In this document: positions 35,537 through 47,335 of the stretch, piece by piece
How positions within the stretch are numbered: position 1 is the stretch's first letter
Layout: every line of letters begins with the position of its first letter
NCBI GenBank assembly: GCA_015039365.1
Contig: WION01000019.1
Span: forward strand, 310,001-374,000
Direction of reading: 5' to 3'
DNA from: Amanita rubescens
Taxonomy: Eukaryota > Basidiomycota > Agaricomycetes > Agaricales > Amanitaceae
DNA: 64,000 bases
Made by a program: the position numbers and the translations under genes
The notes under the pieces: model-generated
Seen by the model: only the letters and a program-made list of their open reading frames with translations
Databases searched by the model: none
Told to the model about the DNA's origin: nothing

Positions 35537-36048
35537 TTTGAATATTGGCCTGCAAACCTAACCCTGAGGCTTTATACGTTCCATTGAGTCTTCGTGGAAA
35601 CCTAAAAATATCGAGGCACGGACTGGCATCTGGCAGTGCTCGGTGAATATCTGGGGTACAGTCAACGGAATTAAAGGAGTACGTGTGGGGCCGCATCCTT
35701 ACCAATATGGGGATAGGTATCTGCAAAGGGAGTTAGCTTGAATTCGAGAGATGGGAAGGAGGAAATAGCCCCAATAGGTGTATCTTGAACCAGTCTGCCA
35801 GGCTTCGCGTCGGCCGAGCCTTGGAAAACACACGCGATAGACTTGATATCTTCGTGTTATCTCGTGAGGTTCGTGGATATAGAGTAGAAGCATGTCATGC
35901 GATTAAAGTTCTGCAAGTGGGTGATATGCATTCGCCGCTCCCATATACTATCGTACAATGATTCGGGATCATTCAACCCATCAAACTAACCAAAATCAAT
36001 TAACACGCTTAAAGGTCGGGGCGTACGTCCAAAGCACAAAACGCATAC

Positions 36049-36709
36049 TTAGTTATCCACCTTGAAGAACGACCAACGCGCCTGGTTTGGGTCAGTCGAA
36101 ATCTTATACTGAGCACATTGTGAGTCATATCCATTTCATATATAGTTTTTTTTACTTACGCCAGAACCATGTCCCAAGGGACAGATATACCAGGATGGAT
36201 ATTCATCAAAGGACATGCTGTGAAATCGTTTGTCAATGACGGTATAAGAATGACTAGTTATAATAGACTAACAAGAATTCTCCTTTATTTTCAGTTTCTC
36301 TGAATATGAGGAAGACGCGTTCGATCTCTTGATCAAGGAGAGCGCCCTCAGCGTAGGTTGAAGGCTCAAAAGCCGTCCCAGATTTCTTGTTGTGACACCG
36401 ATAACGGTCATTCCCCAGGCTCTCAATATGCCACTAGAGCATATGAATAAAAAAGCCTGTGGGCGTAGATATCGTGTCACGTACTTCGATATTTTCGTCG
36501 TTTCTATCCTTCGTGCCTAATATTTGATAGCCATTCCCTTGGGCTTCTACTTTAGCAACGTTGTCGTCCTTGTTCAGGTTACAGATGGCAACATAAATCC
36601 CGGTCGTTAGATTTCCCTGTGCGCGGTCCATAAGTTGGAGTAAACTAGGGTGGTCAAGATGATCAACTCGCGCTCCCTTTATACTAATCGCTGCCATTTT
36701 TGCTGACAA
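36049..36709 (-). CDS. Small inhibitor-like protein, copy 4
   Basis: Four exons: 36709 (or 36631)-36485, 36433-36273, 36217-36160, 36108-36049. With the start at 36631 (MDRAQGNLTTGIYVAIC) exon 1 is 147 nt and the protein 141 residues, matching copy 2; the open frame extends 26 codons upstream, but that part is not conserved in frame. Then WHIESLGNDRYRCHN, FIFRETENKGEFF, SFDEYPSWYICPLGHGSG and DPNQARWSFFKVDN. Closest to copy 2; both genes and their flanks were duplicated as a unit. Confidence 0.65.
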
Positions 36710-37461
36710 ACTGTCCTCGAGACTTGAAAAACTTGACCAAAGCTTCCAGAACCCCAGTTATGTGTGGCCAAAAGTATGCTTGACAGAAGTTAAACTGACG
36801 GCCGGCGATCAATTTAGTAGAGTTTAGCGCGGCATTTTTCCACGAACCTGTTCAAGTTGTTGTCAATGATAGGAATCATTGATCGCGGATCAGCGTGCTA
36901 ACGGGTGAGTTCTCTCTCTCTTTCTTAACTATTCTGACTGAATACAAGATTATTTACGAAACCTTTCAAGTGTCCGGTACTAACTGTTGACTTGTCAGAA
37001 TATGACATTTCGACACTTTGACGCACCCTCATTGCCGGCCATAACCTTTTTTGCTCTGATAATCGTACACGCTATTTGTATGATAGCCGTCGATAAGCAT
37101 TCGTCACTCATCAAGACGGACAAAATGTAAGTTTGCCCGAGTGATCATTCATGATCATGCGTGGATCATGCGTGCTCTACGTGATCACGCGTTAGCATCG
37201 TCCACGAGTGGTCTACGCGTGGATGACTTTTTTTGCTCAAGGCTGCGTGGTTCACTCGTGGGTCCATGAGTGATTTTTTCTTCTTCCCAAAACAATGTGG
37301 TTTTCATCTATGCATGGCGGGTGCGTTGTCAATGCGTGACCGGTGCATTGTCCACGCGTTCTTCGCGTCTCCGACATTTGGAAATAGAGCTTCAGCTAGT
37401 AGACGACCTATTTATTGAGCGACCTCGTTCGTTGATCATCACCTCTCCTGTTCCCTAACTT
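36710..37461. other. Intergenic with short sequence reiterations
   Basis: 36710-36900 is upstream of copy 4 and resembles the flank of copy 2. About 37140-37350 repeats words such as GCGTGGATC, CACGCGT and ATGCGTG without a clean period. No gene seen. Confidence 0.4.
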
Positions 37462-38067
37462 TTACCACCACAATCCATCAACGCCATTGGGAAAATCTGC
37501 CTTTGTCATTTCCCGCAGCTTACGGCGTCTCTCGACACGAACTGGGTCGAAAAAGTCGGGGCCTGGTGTCGTCATGTTAAATTCCCTTGGTTGGTTAGAG
37601 GGCCCGGGACCTGCCCAAAGAATGTTTCTAACGCCTTTGGGGTGATCTGCCTTCGCCATTTGGGCTAAAGAATCAGTTTTATAATATTCATCGGCATAAA
37701 GAATGTTGTGATTTGACTTACTCTGAGGGACGGGGCTCTGGGTGATTTGAGGCGGGGGTTGCGCAGACTGTGGTGGGGGCTGTGGAGACTGTGGCGACTG
37801 CGCGGACTGCACTTGCAGAATTGTGTCATATAGCAATGTCGCTGATACCGACTCTGTCAGACCCATTTTATCAAGTGCATGTGCTAGTGCATCTGCAGTG
37901 ACTGTTACGGAAGGGGACGATGTGGAGGTCGACGGAGTAGTAGCCATGGCAGAGTTGAGCTGAGCGTATTCCTCGTTATCCTGAATCTTGGCGTTGTCAG
38001 TGGTGTCGGAGGATTCAACCTCCAATGTGATCGTTTTGCCTGCGAGGTTCTTTGCGATGGTCTGCAT
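37462..38067 (-). CDS. Chimeric ORF: N-terminal half of ubiquitin plus Pro-rich tail
   Basis: Open frame of 201 residues from the ATG at 38067 (an upstream ATG at 38103 adds 12 residues). Residues 1-31 copy ubiquitin's first strand-helix unit (LAGKTITLEVESSDTTDN, then AKIQD) with changes at the start and a two-residue gap; the rest of ubiquitin, including Lys48, Ile44 and the RLRGG tail, is absent. After that come Ser/Thr-rich and Gln/Pro-rich segments, and a motif found twice near the end: KADHPKGVRNILW and KADFPNGVDGLWW. It cannot be conjugated as ubiquitin. It could be a captured gene fragment or a decayed fusion. Confidence 0.55.
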   Translation of the reverse strand: MQTIAKNLAGKTITLEVESSDTTDNAKIQDNEEYAQLNSAMATTPSTSTSSPSVTVTADALAHALDKMGLTESVSATLLYDTILQVQSAQSPQSPQPPPQSAQPPPQITQSPVPQSKSNHNILYADEYYKTDSLAQMAKADHPKGVRNILWAGPGPSNQPREFNMTTPGPDFFDPVRVERRRKLREMTKADFPNGVDGLWW

Positions 38068-38103
38068 GTTGTACGATAAAGTAACAAGAGCGGTGGAGTA
38101 CAC

Positions 38104-39190
38104 AGGGGTGAGCGTAAGACATTTATATGGGCCACTCCATTCCCCAGAGACACCTTCTCACCCCTTTCCCCTTTTCCATTCGTTCCCGGCCTATGCGTCA
38201 TACCTGATCCAGCACCCCATGACCTTTCTGCGCAAGTCCCTTGACCTCTCCTAAATCCTAAGCCGCCTGTGCTTTCAAGAACACCGCCCTCTTGGCTCGA
38301 TGAACCATACAATCCGGCTCTTCGTACCCTGTTAACGACCCGACATGCGCAGTTTCGAGCATCCGAAAAGCTCCGATAGATCATTGACTTGTCTAACCAA
38401 CGCTTCTTGAAAACCTAAAACCAATCACCGCATGATCAAATTTCTCAAAGTTGGAAGGCACGTCGAAATTTCGACGTGCCACAAACGATGTTGGAATCAG
38501 TGTTGGACAAGCCATTTGATGACAGCCAGTCCATGTGGCAAAATTTGTGGATATCCACGTAGTGACATACATAATCCAGCAAAACGGCGATGGATATGGA
38601 TTTGTGAAAAATGGCGATGGATATGGATTTGTGACATGACGAGACTGGCAAAGTCCACGTTCGCATCACGCCGTGGCTCGCCCTGAGTGCTTTGAATCCC
38701 ATTGTAATCCACTTAGTGGACTCGGCTTCAAGGGCTTGGCAGCGCCGGGCTATGCACATCACAATTCGGCAAGGTGTCATAACATGTGAATATCGCCAGC
38801 CTCAGATGATTACACTCAAGTTGCGGACGCGCGCTTCGGACGAGTGGGATAAGAGAGCTGGAGTATTCTTACTTTCCTCCAGGTACTCCGCAGTGGAATG
38901 TGAAAGAGCAGGAGCAGTTGCAAGCGCTAGGGGTATCATTGACGCGTTGATACGAACTCGAGCTGAATTTTTTTCAATGGTGGAATCATGGGCACGGAAT
39001 TGATGAGACAGACAGCCTATTGTATTAGCAAAGCTTGTTTAATGATTAGTTTTATCCTCGCCACCTGCTTACGAGACAACATTTTCCGTCGTTTAAACAG
39101 TAACATCATTTTCTACTGTTCATCTAGCCGCTACACATTTCCTACATATCAATCCAACGGCGTTCCCCTTAGATTCTACGCAAGCTTTTC
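38104..39190. other. Intergenic, minor tandem repeat
   Basis: Contains a two-unit direct repeat near 38584-38637 (GGCGATGGATATGGATTTGT twice). A plus frame at 38692-39003 has no recognisable features. Confidence 0.4.
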
Positions 39191-39510
39191 AAGAATAAAG
39201 AATATTTCTTTCTCTCTAGCACCGGGGCCAGGTTGAAGGATGAGCTGTGTGAAAGAAATCCCGTAAGCTTCCTTTCTTTTTTGGTTGAGATAAAAATTAA
39301 ACATACAGAACGTCCAATCTCGTAGTTGGTCTTATCAAACCAGTAAAGATCTTTACCGGGGGCGTGAATTCTGACATGTTTTGTTAGATTTATGAATGCG
39401 GCGGAAGTAGCGATAGCTCACGAATGAGTGAACTGTGGTCCGTTGGTCGCAATGTCCCACACGAATGCTTCCTTTCTCCAAATCAGGTGTTCACCCGCTT
39501 CTTCCTATAG
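39190..39510 (-). other. Unresolved minus-strand coding-like fragments
   Basis: Two minus-strand frames look coding on either side of a possible small intron: one ending IGRS before GTATGT, the next containing EAYGISFTQLILQPGPGARE and a stop near 39180. I could not place a start or name a family. Confidence 0.25.
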
Positions 39511-40367
39511 TCCAAGTTCAGAACAAGTTGATCAAACAAGGTGAACTTCGAGAATCGACATGCCTTTGCGACTGCGATATACAGTCCAGCCTTGCCCATC
39601 ATACTCGAACTCCCATTGCCACCAATGGGTGGATTAAGGGGAGGATTGAAGCAGATTATCTATCGTCCATCGTCATAAGCAATAGCGCAGGACAAAGACC
39701 AGAGGAATTTTTACGGTTTCTGCTGGTTTCATCTCAGGAGCAGGCGTAGTCATGACCCTGTCACCGGGCATTTCTTTGCCGTTGCTGACGACGAAGTTGT
39801 TGGTTTGGACACTCTTGATTCTGTATTCTGCAAGCATTGAGAATTGTTGACTGAGGTGAGGTGAGGTTGCTGCCCATGCTTTTATACCTTTGAGCGTTAC
39901 GTGAAGAGGTGCTTTCGCGTAGCAAACGCAAATAACAAAGTTTCACCGCAACAGGCCTGAAGGATGTAGCTTGCCCGACACGGGGGCACGCGACCCATCC
40001 GCTATCGTTAAAGAAGGCTCCGTTTGCGACCAGATGCACTCATGCTGACCCATTCATGACGTATGCGCTGGGTGGCTGGCCCAGGGTATGCGGTGCTTGG
40101 TTGACTCCGAGTCCAGCATATCTCCAATTGAGCTGCGTGTCTTGCATTCTTGACATACGAACAGTCCTAGAGGTAGCATTATGTAGATTGTCAGTTTGCC
40201 AATGCGCGGAAGTTTGAAACGCCGCGTGACGGTGACGAGAAAAGTGCGCGATCGGTGCACCAAATACATGTAAATACTCCACCTAACGCCTTGAGGCTTG
40301 CACGCTGGACTGTGTCATCGAACATATCTGTTAAACTTTACGTTACCGTTACGAACGTCGCCCTCTA

Positions 40368-41686
40368 ATGACTCGGCCGCTCAGTCCACAACTAAGCGAT
40401 GATTCCACCTCTACTGGGTCGCTCAGTTCCTTCTCACAACTAACCAACGATTTTGTTGCGACCGTTTTGAAACTCATGAACAAGGATAAAATCTTGACCA
40501 TAGAACTCGTTGAGAATGCAAACGCCCAGCTCTTGGTTTTTGAGAATGTTCCCGTGGAGCGTCGTATAGTTGGAAACGGGACGACTAGGATCGACTCACT
40601 TAAAGTCCTTAAAGAGATGCTAAACAACGCCCCTACAGATCGAGGCAAGCGTTATGTTGCATGCGCGGTAATTTGTTGCGACTCTTGCGAGGAAGGGTTG
40701 GTTGGGTTGGCATCCGACTGGGTGAATTTTCTATTATGGCCATGTACGTCTTGAGGTATCTCTCACTTCCTCGCTCATCATTTACCGGCAGTTAAGAGCG
40801 CATATAAGAGCCAAACGCCCTGTATCTCAGATAATTCATCCATTACCTTACCTGAGACAGCAGTGTCGATGACCGTCGTGAAGGAAAAACCCCATTTCCT
40901 CCGACTCGTATGTATTTTGTTTGAACTAGAATTTGATTTTTTACGTCCAAAACAGCTCAAAGAGCGTCAAGCAAACAAATGTGCCGTGATAGAACCTCCA
41001 CCTAATACTAGGATTTTCACCGTTGGTGCCCACATTATTCGAAAATCGATCGCTAAAGGGAACAGTTCAAATGCAGGATTGGTCAGTACTCATTCTCTCA
41101 TCTTCTCATTCAGTATGCAGAGCCGCTTGTAGCATATATCTTTGCCGGCAACTTGGGACATCCTCCGGCATTATGCCGACCTTTCAGAAGACACGATTGA
41201 ACGTCTTGAAAGTATCGTAGATTCGCCTAGTAACGGAATACTGTTACAAACCGAAATGCATACTGCATTTGACAATTTTGAATGGTACTTTGAAGCAACG
41301 GTCTGTACTCCCATAATTCAATGTTTTCTACCAGCTCATTCTGATAGGATGAACCCAATGTGTACAACGTGAGGTGGCTCTCGGAGACTCTCGTATACGT
41401 CTGGGCACTTGGCGGCCGTCAGCAGGTAACATTCACAAATCACTCAAAGAAAGATATCCCGCTCCCAAACGCCCGGTTCCTGGCGATCCATGCAGCTATT
41501 GCCAAGGTCCTTCATTTGAGCGGTGCGGCGGAACCCTTGGATCTCGTTATGGACAAGTTCAATTTTGGATCTTATCCTGTGCCCTCTGGGAAGTATGGAA
41601 GCGCTGACCTTGATATTCGATTGTCGCTTCTCGATCTTTTTGGAGACCACCTTTCTCACTTGCCAACTGAAATCCGTGGACGTTGA
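40368..41686 (+). CDS. HNH-type nuclease domain protein
   Basis: Five exons: 40368-40743, 40792-40907, 40956-41081, 41133-41300, 41348-41686; 374 residues, all phases consistent. The centre has LLKERQANKCAVIEPPPNTR, VGAHIIRKSI and SPSNGILLQTEMHTAFDNF: a Cys start, A-H-I-I, then N-G-I-L-L and H-x-x-F-D, the arrangement of HNH_2 endonuclease domains (AHII supplies the first His, NG the Asn and H-x-x-F-D the last His). N-terminal part is Ser/Thr-rich then helical. These multicopy basidiomycete proteins have no settled role; DNA cleavage is inferred from the motif. Confidence 0.75.
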
Positions 41687-41699
41687 ACTGAATAGATGA

Positions 41700-42215
41700 T
41701 GAACTTTACCACGGCCATGTATTCGGCTTGGAACCGACAGTAAGACCAAACAAGGTACCGATGGCTGTCCATCTCATCTCGGCCTATTCGACCACGACCT
41801 AGTGATGAAACTGAGTCGTCTTTGCAATTCGACTGCATTTTCCACTCTCCTATATGTACTATCGTACGGGTTAAACGACGTTTAACCCGTCGTACTAACT
41901 TAAACTACAAAGGTCGGGACCATGGCGTACGTCCAAACACATACGACCAACGTGCCTGGTTCGGGTCGGTCAAAATCTTATACTGATACATTGTGAGCCA
42001 TATCAATTTCATATACAGTTTTTAACTTACGCCCATGGGACAGATATACCAGGATGGATGTTCATCGTAAGATACACTGTTATATTTCCTTCTTCGCGCT
42101 GCATTTTTGGAGCAAACGAGGGTGATCAACTTACTCTCGCTTCTCGCTGCCGTGTTCGCCGACTCCAGCAACTGTCGTCGGGGCAAAAGTGACCGCTGTA
42201 ATAAAAGCTTCACAA
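41700..42215 (-). pseudogene. Inhibitor-like gene remnant with internal deletion
   Basis: The minus strand shows the start (ATGCAGCGCGAAGAAGGAAA, MQREEGN) joined directly to exon 3 (SYDEHPSWYICP) and then exon 4 (DPNQARWS), so most of exon 1 and all of exon 2 are gone. Flanks at 41700-41930 resemble 33540-33720 beside copy 2. Clearly a deleted duplicate. Confidence 0.7.
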
Positions 42216-42827
42216 CCCCAGTTTCGTGTGGCTAAAAATACGTTTGACAGAAGTTAAACTGAAGGCCGGCGATCAATTTGTTCAGCGCAGCACGAACCTA
42301 TTTGTGGAGTTGATGATTAATGGTGGATCAGCGCTCTCTTTCTTGGCAAGAGGGTAAGAATCTCTGGGCTACTTTTCCGTTCTAAGCCCGATCCGTGGTC
42401 TGTTGTTTCAGTATATTCTTGTGCCAATCACGAATGTTGAGACGAAATTTCAACGCTCGCAGTGGCAACGCTCCGAAGTTTCGACGAAGTTAGCCTCCTC
42501 CGAGTTTGACGGAAGCCTCAATGAGTTTTATGCCTTCGGTAGACCGTTGATGACATCTCGACCTTTCAAAGCCGTTCGCCATGTCTATTGCGCAAAGCTA
42601 ATTGGTATATTTGTCTCATATACTTGGATTCCACAACACTAGATCCCATCGAATCCCATCAGCCACAATCTAGACTTGAAGTCAACAATAGAAAAGCCTA
42701 GGCGTGCGCAATCCAGGCTCACTGACACACTGACACTTGATCGCTGGTCACTCGTCGACGTGGAAAAGACGGCATCTCATGGCCATCCTACTCTCAGAAC
42801 CCACCGTTACATCAAACTAAAGTTCCG

Positions 42828-43365
42828 TTAAAGCCAGTGGCAAGGTACTTTTGACATCGTTACTTGCCCGATCCCCAATTTTTTCAACATACGTGTGTAA
42901 GTCTGGGTGTCCGACGGGCCCAGCCCTAATGGGGTTTCATTGAATGTGAAGGCCAATAATAAAACGGCAGACCTGTATACTCCCGGGACATCCGTCTCCT
43001 TCATGGTCCATTCGGCTGGCCCTTTGCTCACACTGACGGTGTTTTGCCTGGGATCGTGAGCTGGTGCCATATTCAGATCTTTTGACGCGATTCGATATAC
43101 GTCGTTGCCCGTGCTCTCGACGAACCACTAGTAATACATGTTAAGTTAAATTTTACAAAATTTTGAACACCCTTACCTTTGCTGCATCGCTTCGAGGATC
43201 ATTTGTGAACGTGAACTTCGACCGATCACTGCTCACCGTCCAGTATTCGCCAGGGGTTTCAGCTAGTTCAAAGACGTATGTACCAGTTCGCACAGGTCCA
43301 GTAAAAGGGCGCATTTCGAATGCTGGAGGAGCAACCGGCAAACCTAAGGCTTTATAAGTCTTCAT
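42828..43365 (-). CDS. Small inhibitor-like protein, copy 5
   Basis: Two exons, 43365-43177 and 43127-42828, 162 residues. Exon 1 starts MKTYKALGLPVAPPAFEMRP and has GPVRTGTYVFEL and EYWTVSSDRSKFTFT; exon 2 starts WFVESTGNDVYRIAS with SKGPAEWTMKETDVPGVY. Near the C-terminus extra A residues after QTYTRMLK shift the frame past the stop used by copy 3, adding about 18 residues. Otherwise the pair is very similar. Confidence 0.6.
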
Positions 43366-43399
43366 GAGAAATCTGAGAATATCGAGGCACTAGTATACC

Positions 43400-44460
43400 T
43401 GGCGCTCGGCGAATCATATGAATATCTAGGGTACAGTCAACTGAATTAAAGGAGTACGTGTGGGGCCGCATCCTTACCAATGTGGTTTTCCTAAGGTACA
43501 GTCTAGTCAACTGTGTGGGGCCGTATGCATGGTCCTCACCAATATGGTTTTCCTTGGGTGCTTGCAAAGGGAGTTAGCTTGTATTTGGGAAACGGGAGGG
43601 ACCCCAATAGACTTATAGTAGGTCCGCACGCTTCGGCCGAGCGCCGACATTTGAAAACACACGCGATAGACTTGATATCTTCATATCCCCGTGAGGTTCG
43701 TGTATTTATAAAGAGAAGCGCGGCAGGCAATCAAATAAGACAGCGGTGTGGCTCGCCACTTCAGGTCAACGGCCCCCAACAGTGACACACGTTCCCGCCA
43801 AAGGTTCTAGGCTGCTTTAGGAACTACCCTGGGAGCACTTTGGCTTTCGTGTGGATTCCACAGGCTAGATCCACTGTCATATCTGCGTGATATAGTTTGA
43901 TGTCAAAGAGTAGTAAAGCATCGGCGCGGTCCTAACTTGTTCGCTGATCACTCGATCACTCATCGACACGGAAAGGCCAGCTTCACATATAGATCCGTTC
44001 GAGTCAGTGATAGGGCCTAGGGTACAAGCATTGACATGCCTCACTCAGCGCGGCTATGGCCAACGGCCTACGCCCTGCCCTTTTCATTTTTAAGTGAATA
44101 CCAACCGTAAAACGCTCAGTTTAGCAATCTGGGCACCCTCGATGAAGGTTCACGCGTTCACGTGTCTTTGCCAAACGATCAATGCGCTCTATGGCCGCGA
44201 TGGATCCGGGTAAATGGGGAGTGTAGGGCTTAGCGTTTGAAGGACCTATTGCGCGCGACACGACGGCGGGAAAATAGTTTTAGTTTCGAGGGTGTGGCAT
44301 AACTCACGTCAGCTGCCCGCCGTTGCACACAGACAGATGGTATATTGGGTAATAGAACCGGGCTACGACGTCCATGCCCGAATAGCAAAGCGGAGGCAGA
44401 AAGCATACGTAGAATGGAGAAAAAGGACGGTAGTAGTACAAGATAAGAAATAGTGCAGCC
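43400..44460. other. Intergenic, duplicated scraps
   Basis: 43430-43560 holds two near copies of a GGAGTACGTGTGGGGCCGCA-like stretch also seen at 35675-35700. The rest has no gene. Confidence 0.4.
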
Positions 44461-44468
44461 GATGTTAA

Positions 44469-45149
44469 TCAACGAATCCAACGGTAAATATTACCAGCCT
44501 TGTTGACTCCCCAAACCGCACCATCGGTACCGGCGCCAATATCGACCAAAGCACCAGGAATTTGAATCCAGGGCTTACTGTCATCAGCCGTGTACGTGTA
44601 GATGTTGCCTCCGCTGTTGACCCCCCACACATTGGTTTCCACCCCGGCAGAGATCGCAGTGAGAGCACCTGGAATTTGGACCCAGATTTTTGGGTTTCCT
44701 TCACCCCCGACATAGCGATAGATATTTCCAGCGGAGTTGACTCCCCAAACCGTGCCATCGGCACCCGCGCCGATATCGGTTAGGGCACCAGGGATCTGGA
44801 CCCAAGGGTTGCTGTCGTCACCCGTGTAACGATAGATGTTGCCGGCAGCGTTGACTCCCCATACATTGGTGGATGATCCAGCAGAGATTCGTTTGAGAGC
44901 ACCGGGAATTTGGATCCAGTGTTTGGAATCCCAGGTATAGCGATAGATGTTGCCGGCAGAATTTACCCCCCAAACTGTGCCATCAGCTGCTGCACCAATG
45001 TCGGTTAGGGCGCCAGGAATCTGGACCCAGGGGTTACTGTCGTTACCCGTGTAACGATAGATATTCCCGCCAGAGTTGACTCCCCAGACGTTGGTGACCG
45101 ATCCAGCAGAGATTCGTACGAGAGCACCAGGGATCTGTTTCCAAGACAT
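44469..45149 (-). CDS. Tectonin-type beta-propeller lectin
   Basis: Single exon, 226 residues, no signal peptide. Six consecutive repeats of about 37 residues, each with the pattern W-x-Q-I-P-G-A-L-x-x-I-(S/G)-A-G, then (N/T)-V-W-G-V-N-x-x-G-N-I-Y-x-Y. This is the tectonin fold; six blades and about 226 residues match fungal tectonin-2 type lectins, which bind O-methylated glycans and are thought to act in defence against nematodes and bacteria. The repeats are close to identical, so the gene may expand or contract by recombination. A TATATAG box lies near 45350 upstream. Confidence 0.9.
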   Translation of the reverse strand: MSWKQIPGALVRISAGSVTNVWGVNSGGNIYRYTGNDSNPWVQIPGALTDIGAAADGTVWGVNSAGNIYRYTWDSKHWIQIPGALKRISAGSSTNVWGVNAAGNIYRYTGDDSNPWVQIPGALTDIGAGADGTVWGVNSAGNIYRYVGGEGNPKIWVQIPGALTAISAGVETNVWGVNSGGNIYTYTADDSKPWIQIPGALVDIGAGTDGAVWGVNKAGNIYRWIR

Positions 45150-47335
45150 TCCTAAACTTGCTGAAACAACGGCCCCTCAGCACCGTAAACGGGCAATAAT
45201 AATCGGTAAAGTCTACCTGATAAAGCACACACTACATTAGAATGTCAGGGTAAGCATATGATACTCATAGCAGAATTATGCACGTACCACTGTAAACGAT
45301 CGCGAGAAATGAGAGGGGACAGGGGAAATTGGGGGAGCATATGCTGTCTATATAGCGCGAGCAGTGCCCTCATTCACGTCACGGTTACGGCCTTAGTTTT
45401 GCCGCTTCACACGCTGTCCATCCAAGTCATGTAGTGTGGACGGAGTTCTGATTAGTGCCTTCATTCGCGTCCTCATTATTACTGCCACTGCACACGTTTA
45501 TCCGTGTAGGGCCGACAGAGCCCCACTAATACTAGTAGTGTCGTCATTCGCGTCCCCATTTAGTTTTACTGTTGCACACACGGTGACACGCTGTCTCTGT
45601 AGTGTGGTTAGTGTTCTAATAATGCCTTCATTCATGTCACGATTACCCACCATTACGTTGATTACGCCCAAGTTTCTGGTTCTGATCATGGATTTATTAT
45701 TTCATTCACTTTCACAATATTGCACGTGGGCTGTTACTCGGTTGAAGTGTTGGCTTGGCAGACTGAGAGCGGAGATAGCGGCGCTCGGAGGAGGCCAACT
45801 TTCCCGCCGCCCACCGAATTGATCACCCAAACGTGTTACCCACATCCTTGGCATTGTCCTCCGTGCGACAAGAATTTCCATTGGGTTTGTGATCCCACAT
45901 AGGCCTGAAAATTGGATCTCCGTTGTTCGACCACAGAGGTCAGAGCGGAAGAACGCCTAGACTTCTTGTAGTGTTAAGACAGATCAATAGCAGCAAGCGT
46001 CTTATCATTGTTTGTATTCAATGTATGCTTGAGTTTCAACTTTCAAGGCCGAAAAGATCGGGTTGGTTGGACATTTATGATATGGAGTGGATGACGTCCT
46101 TACCGAAAACGGATTGCCAAACCTTCTCTCCCCGCCATTCACGTCCCCGCCATCCCTTTTACAACCTACGACGTTTACTACGGCAACATGCAGTGCTTGG
46201 CATTCGTAATTTCGTAGGTTTGGTGGTGGGGGCCTTTGGCACCGGGCCCGAGTACAACCGCGAGATTCTTCAAGTTTTTCAAAGCATTCGTGCTGCGTGC
46301 GGGTATCGTCAGAATGCGAGAAAAAAGAGTAAAAAGAAAATATCGTACTTGAAAGCGTTCGCGCTGGCATGCCATTCCCTCCCAATCTTCACTCGACTCA
46401 GCTTAACGTGGTTCAAAAATGTTCCATTGGACAACTTGAATAAGATGGTCGTAAGTAAAAGATGAGGTTGACTTTGAAAGACGAGAATGAGAAAGAAATG
46501 GCGTGGAAGAGATCATTGAAGGAAAAGAAGAGAAGGACAAACTCACTCTATCGCATCTCTCATCTCGACTTCATCATTCATCTACCACACCAGCTCCTCT
46601 CGCACGTCGAGAAGGAAACAAGGACAAATGTCCGACAGAATCACGTTCGACTTCTGTCTCTGGAGGGTCATGCAAATCAGTTGACCTTGGGGCGTTGATA
46701 AAGAACTCTATGGCATTTCTTCGGATCACGAGAACACTATCTCTGCTTCTAGGACACCGGAGTTGCACTATAAGACGAAGATGTGGCACTGATAGGCCAG
46801 TGGCGTTGAACCTCGTCAGAGAAGTTCTGTTGCATCCTTTGGCCGAAGTTTATCTTTCAAGGTGATTTTCGAAACGTGCGCGTGACGCGTGACACTGACA
46901 GTCCAAGTTGGCATGCCAACATGTGGTGAAGTGGACGCTGACCATCAAAGCTTCAAGCTCTTAAATAAGATGGCTAGAAAATCCATACGCTATTCCTAAT
47001 TTGACGCGTTCTTTAACCATCAGCAGGGATAGGCTCTATTGGCACGATGCCACCTAAAAGTATTCTAAAAACTAGTGGGTCCAAGAAATCGCGATCAATT
47101 TGAAAGGAACATGAGGACGACGATGTTTCAGGCATGCGCAAGTGTCTCTAATAACGAACTGACCGTCGAATCTTGCGCGAAAGGAGGAGGATATCCTTCT
47201 CGGTTGTACGTCTCGATCTATGTGACGTCATCACAATGTCTCAGCCACCTTGTAACGGTTTCTGAGCATTTCATTTCAAACCTTTCTCCTGTGCCCGTTA
47301 CATTTACAACTCAACTTTATTGATCATTAGGCTAC
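45150..47335. other. Intergenic with unassigned frames
   Basis: Plus frames at 45923-46465 and 46503-46865 are longer than chance would often give, but no domain or splice-consistent model emerged. A possible ATG at 47049 (MPPKSILKT) precedes a donor but leads nowhere I could verify. Confidence 0.35.

Noticed and set aside
33004..36700. Possibility that the inhibitor copies are one large repeated-domain protein
   Set aside because: Each copy has its own start, stop and terminal exon, with kilobase-scale spacers between them.
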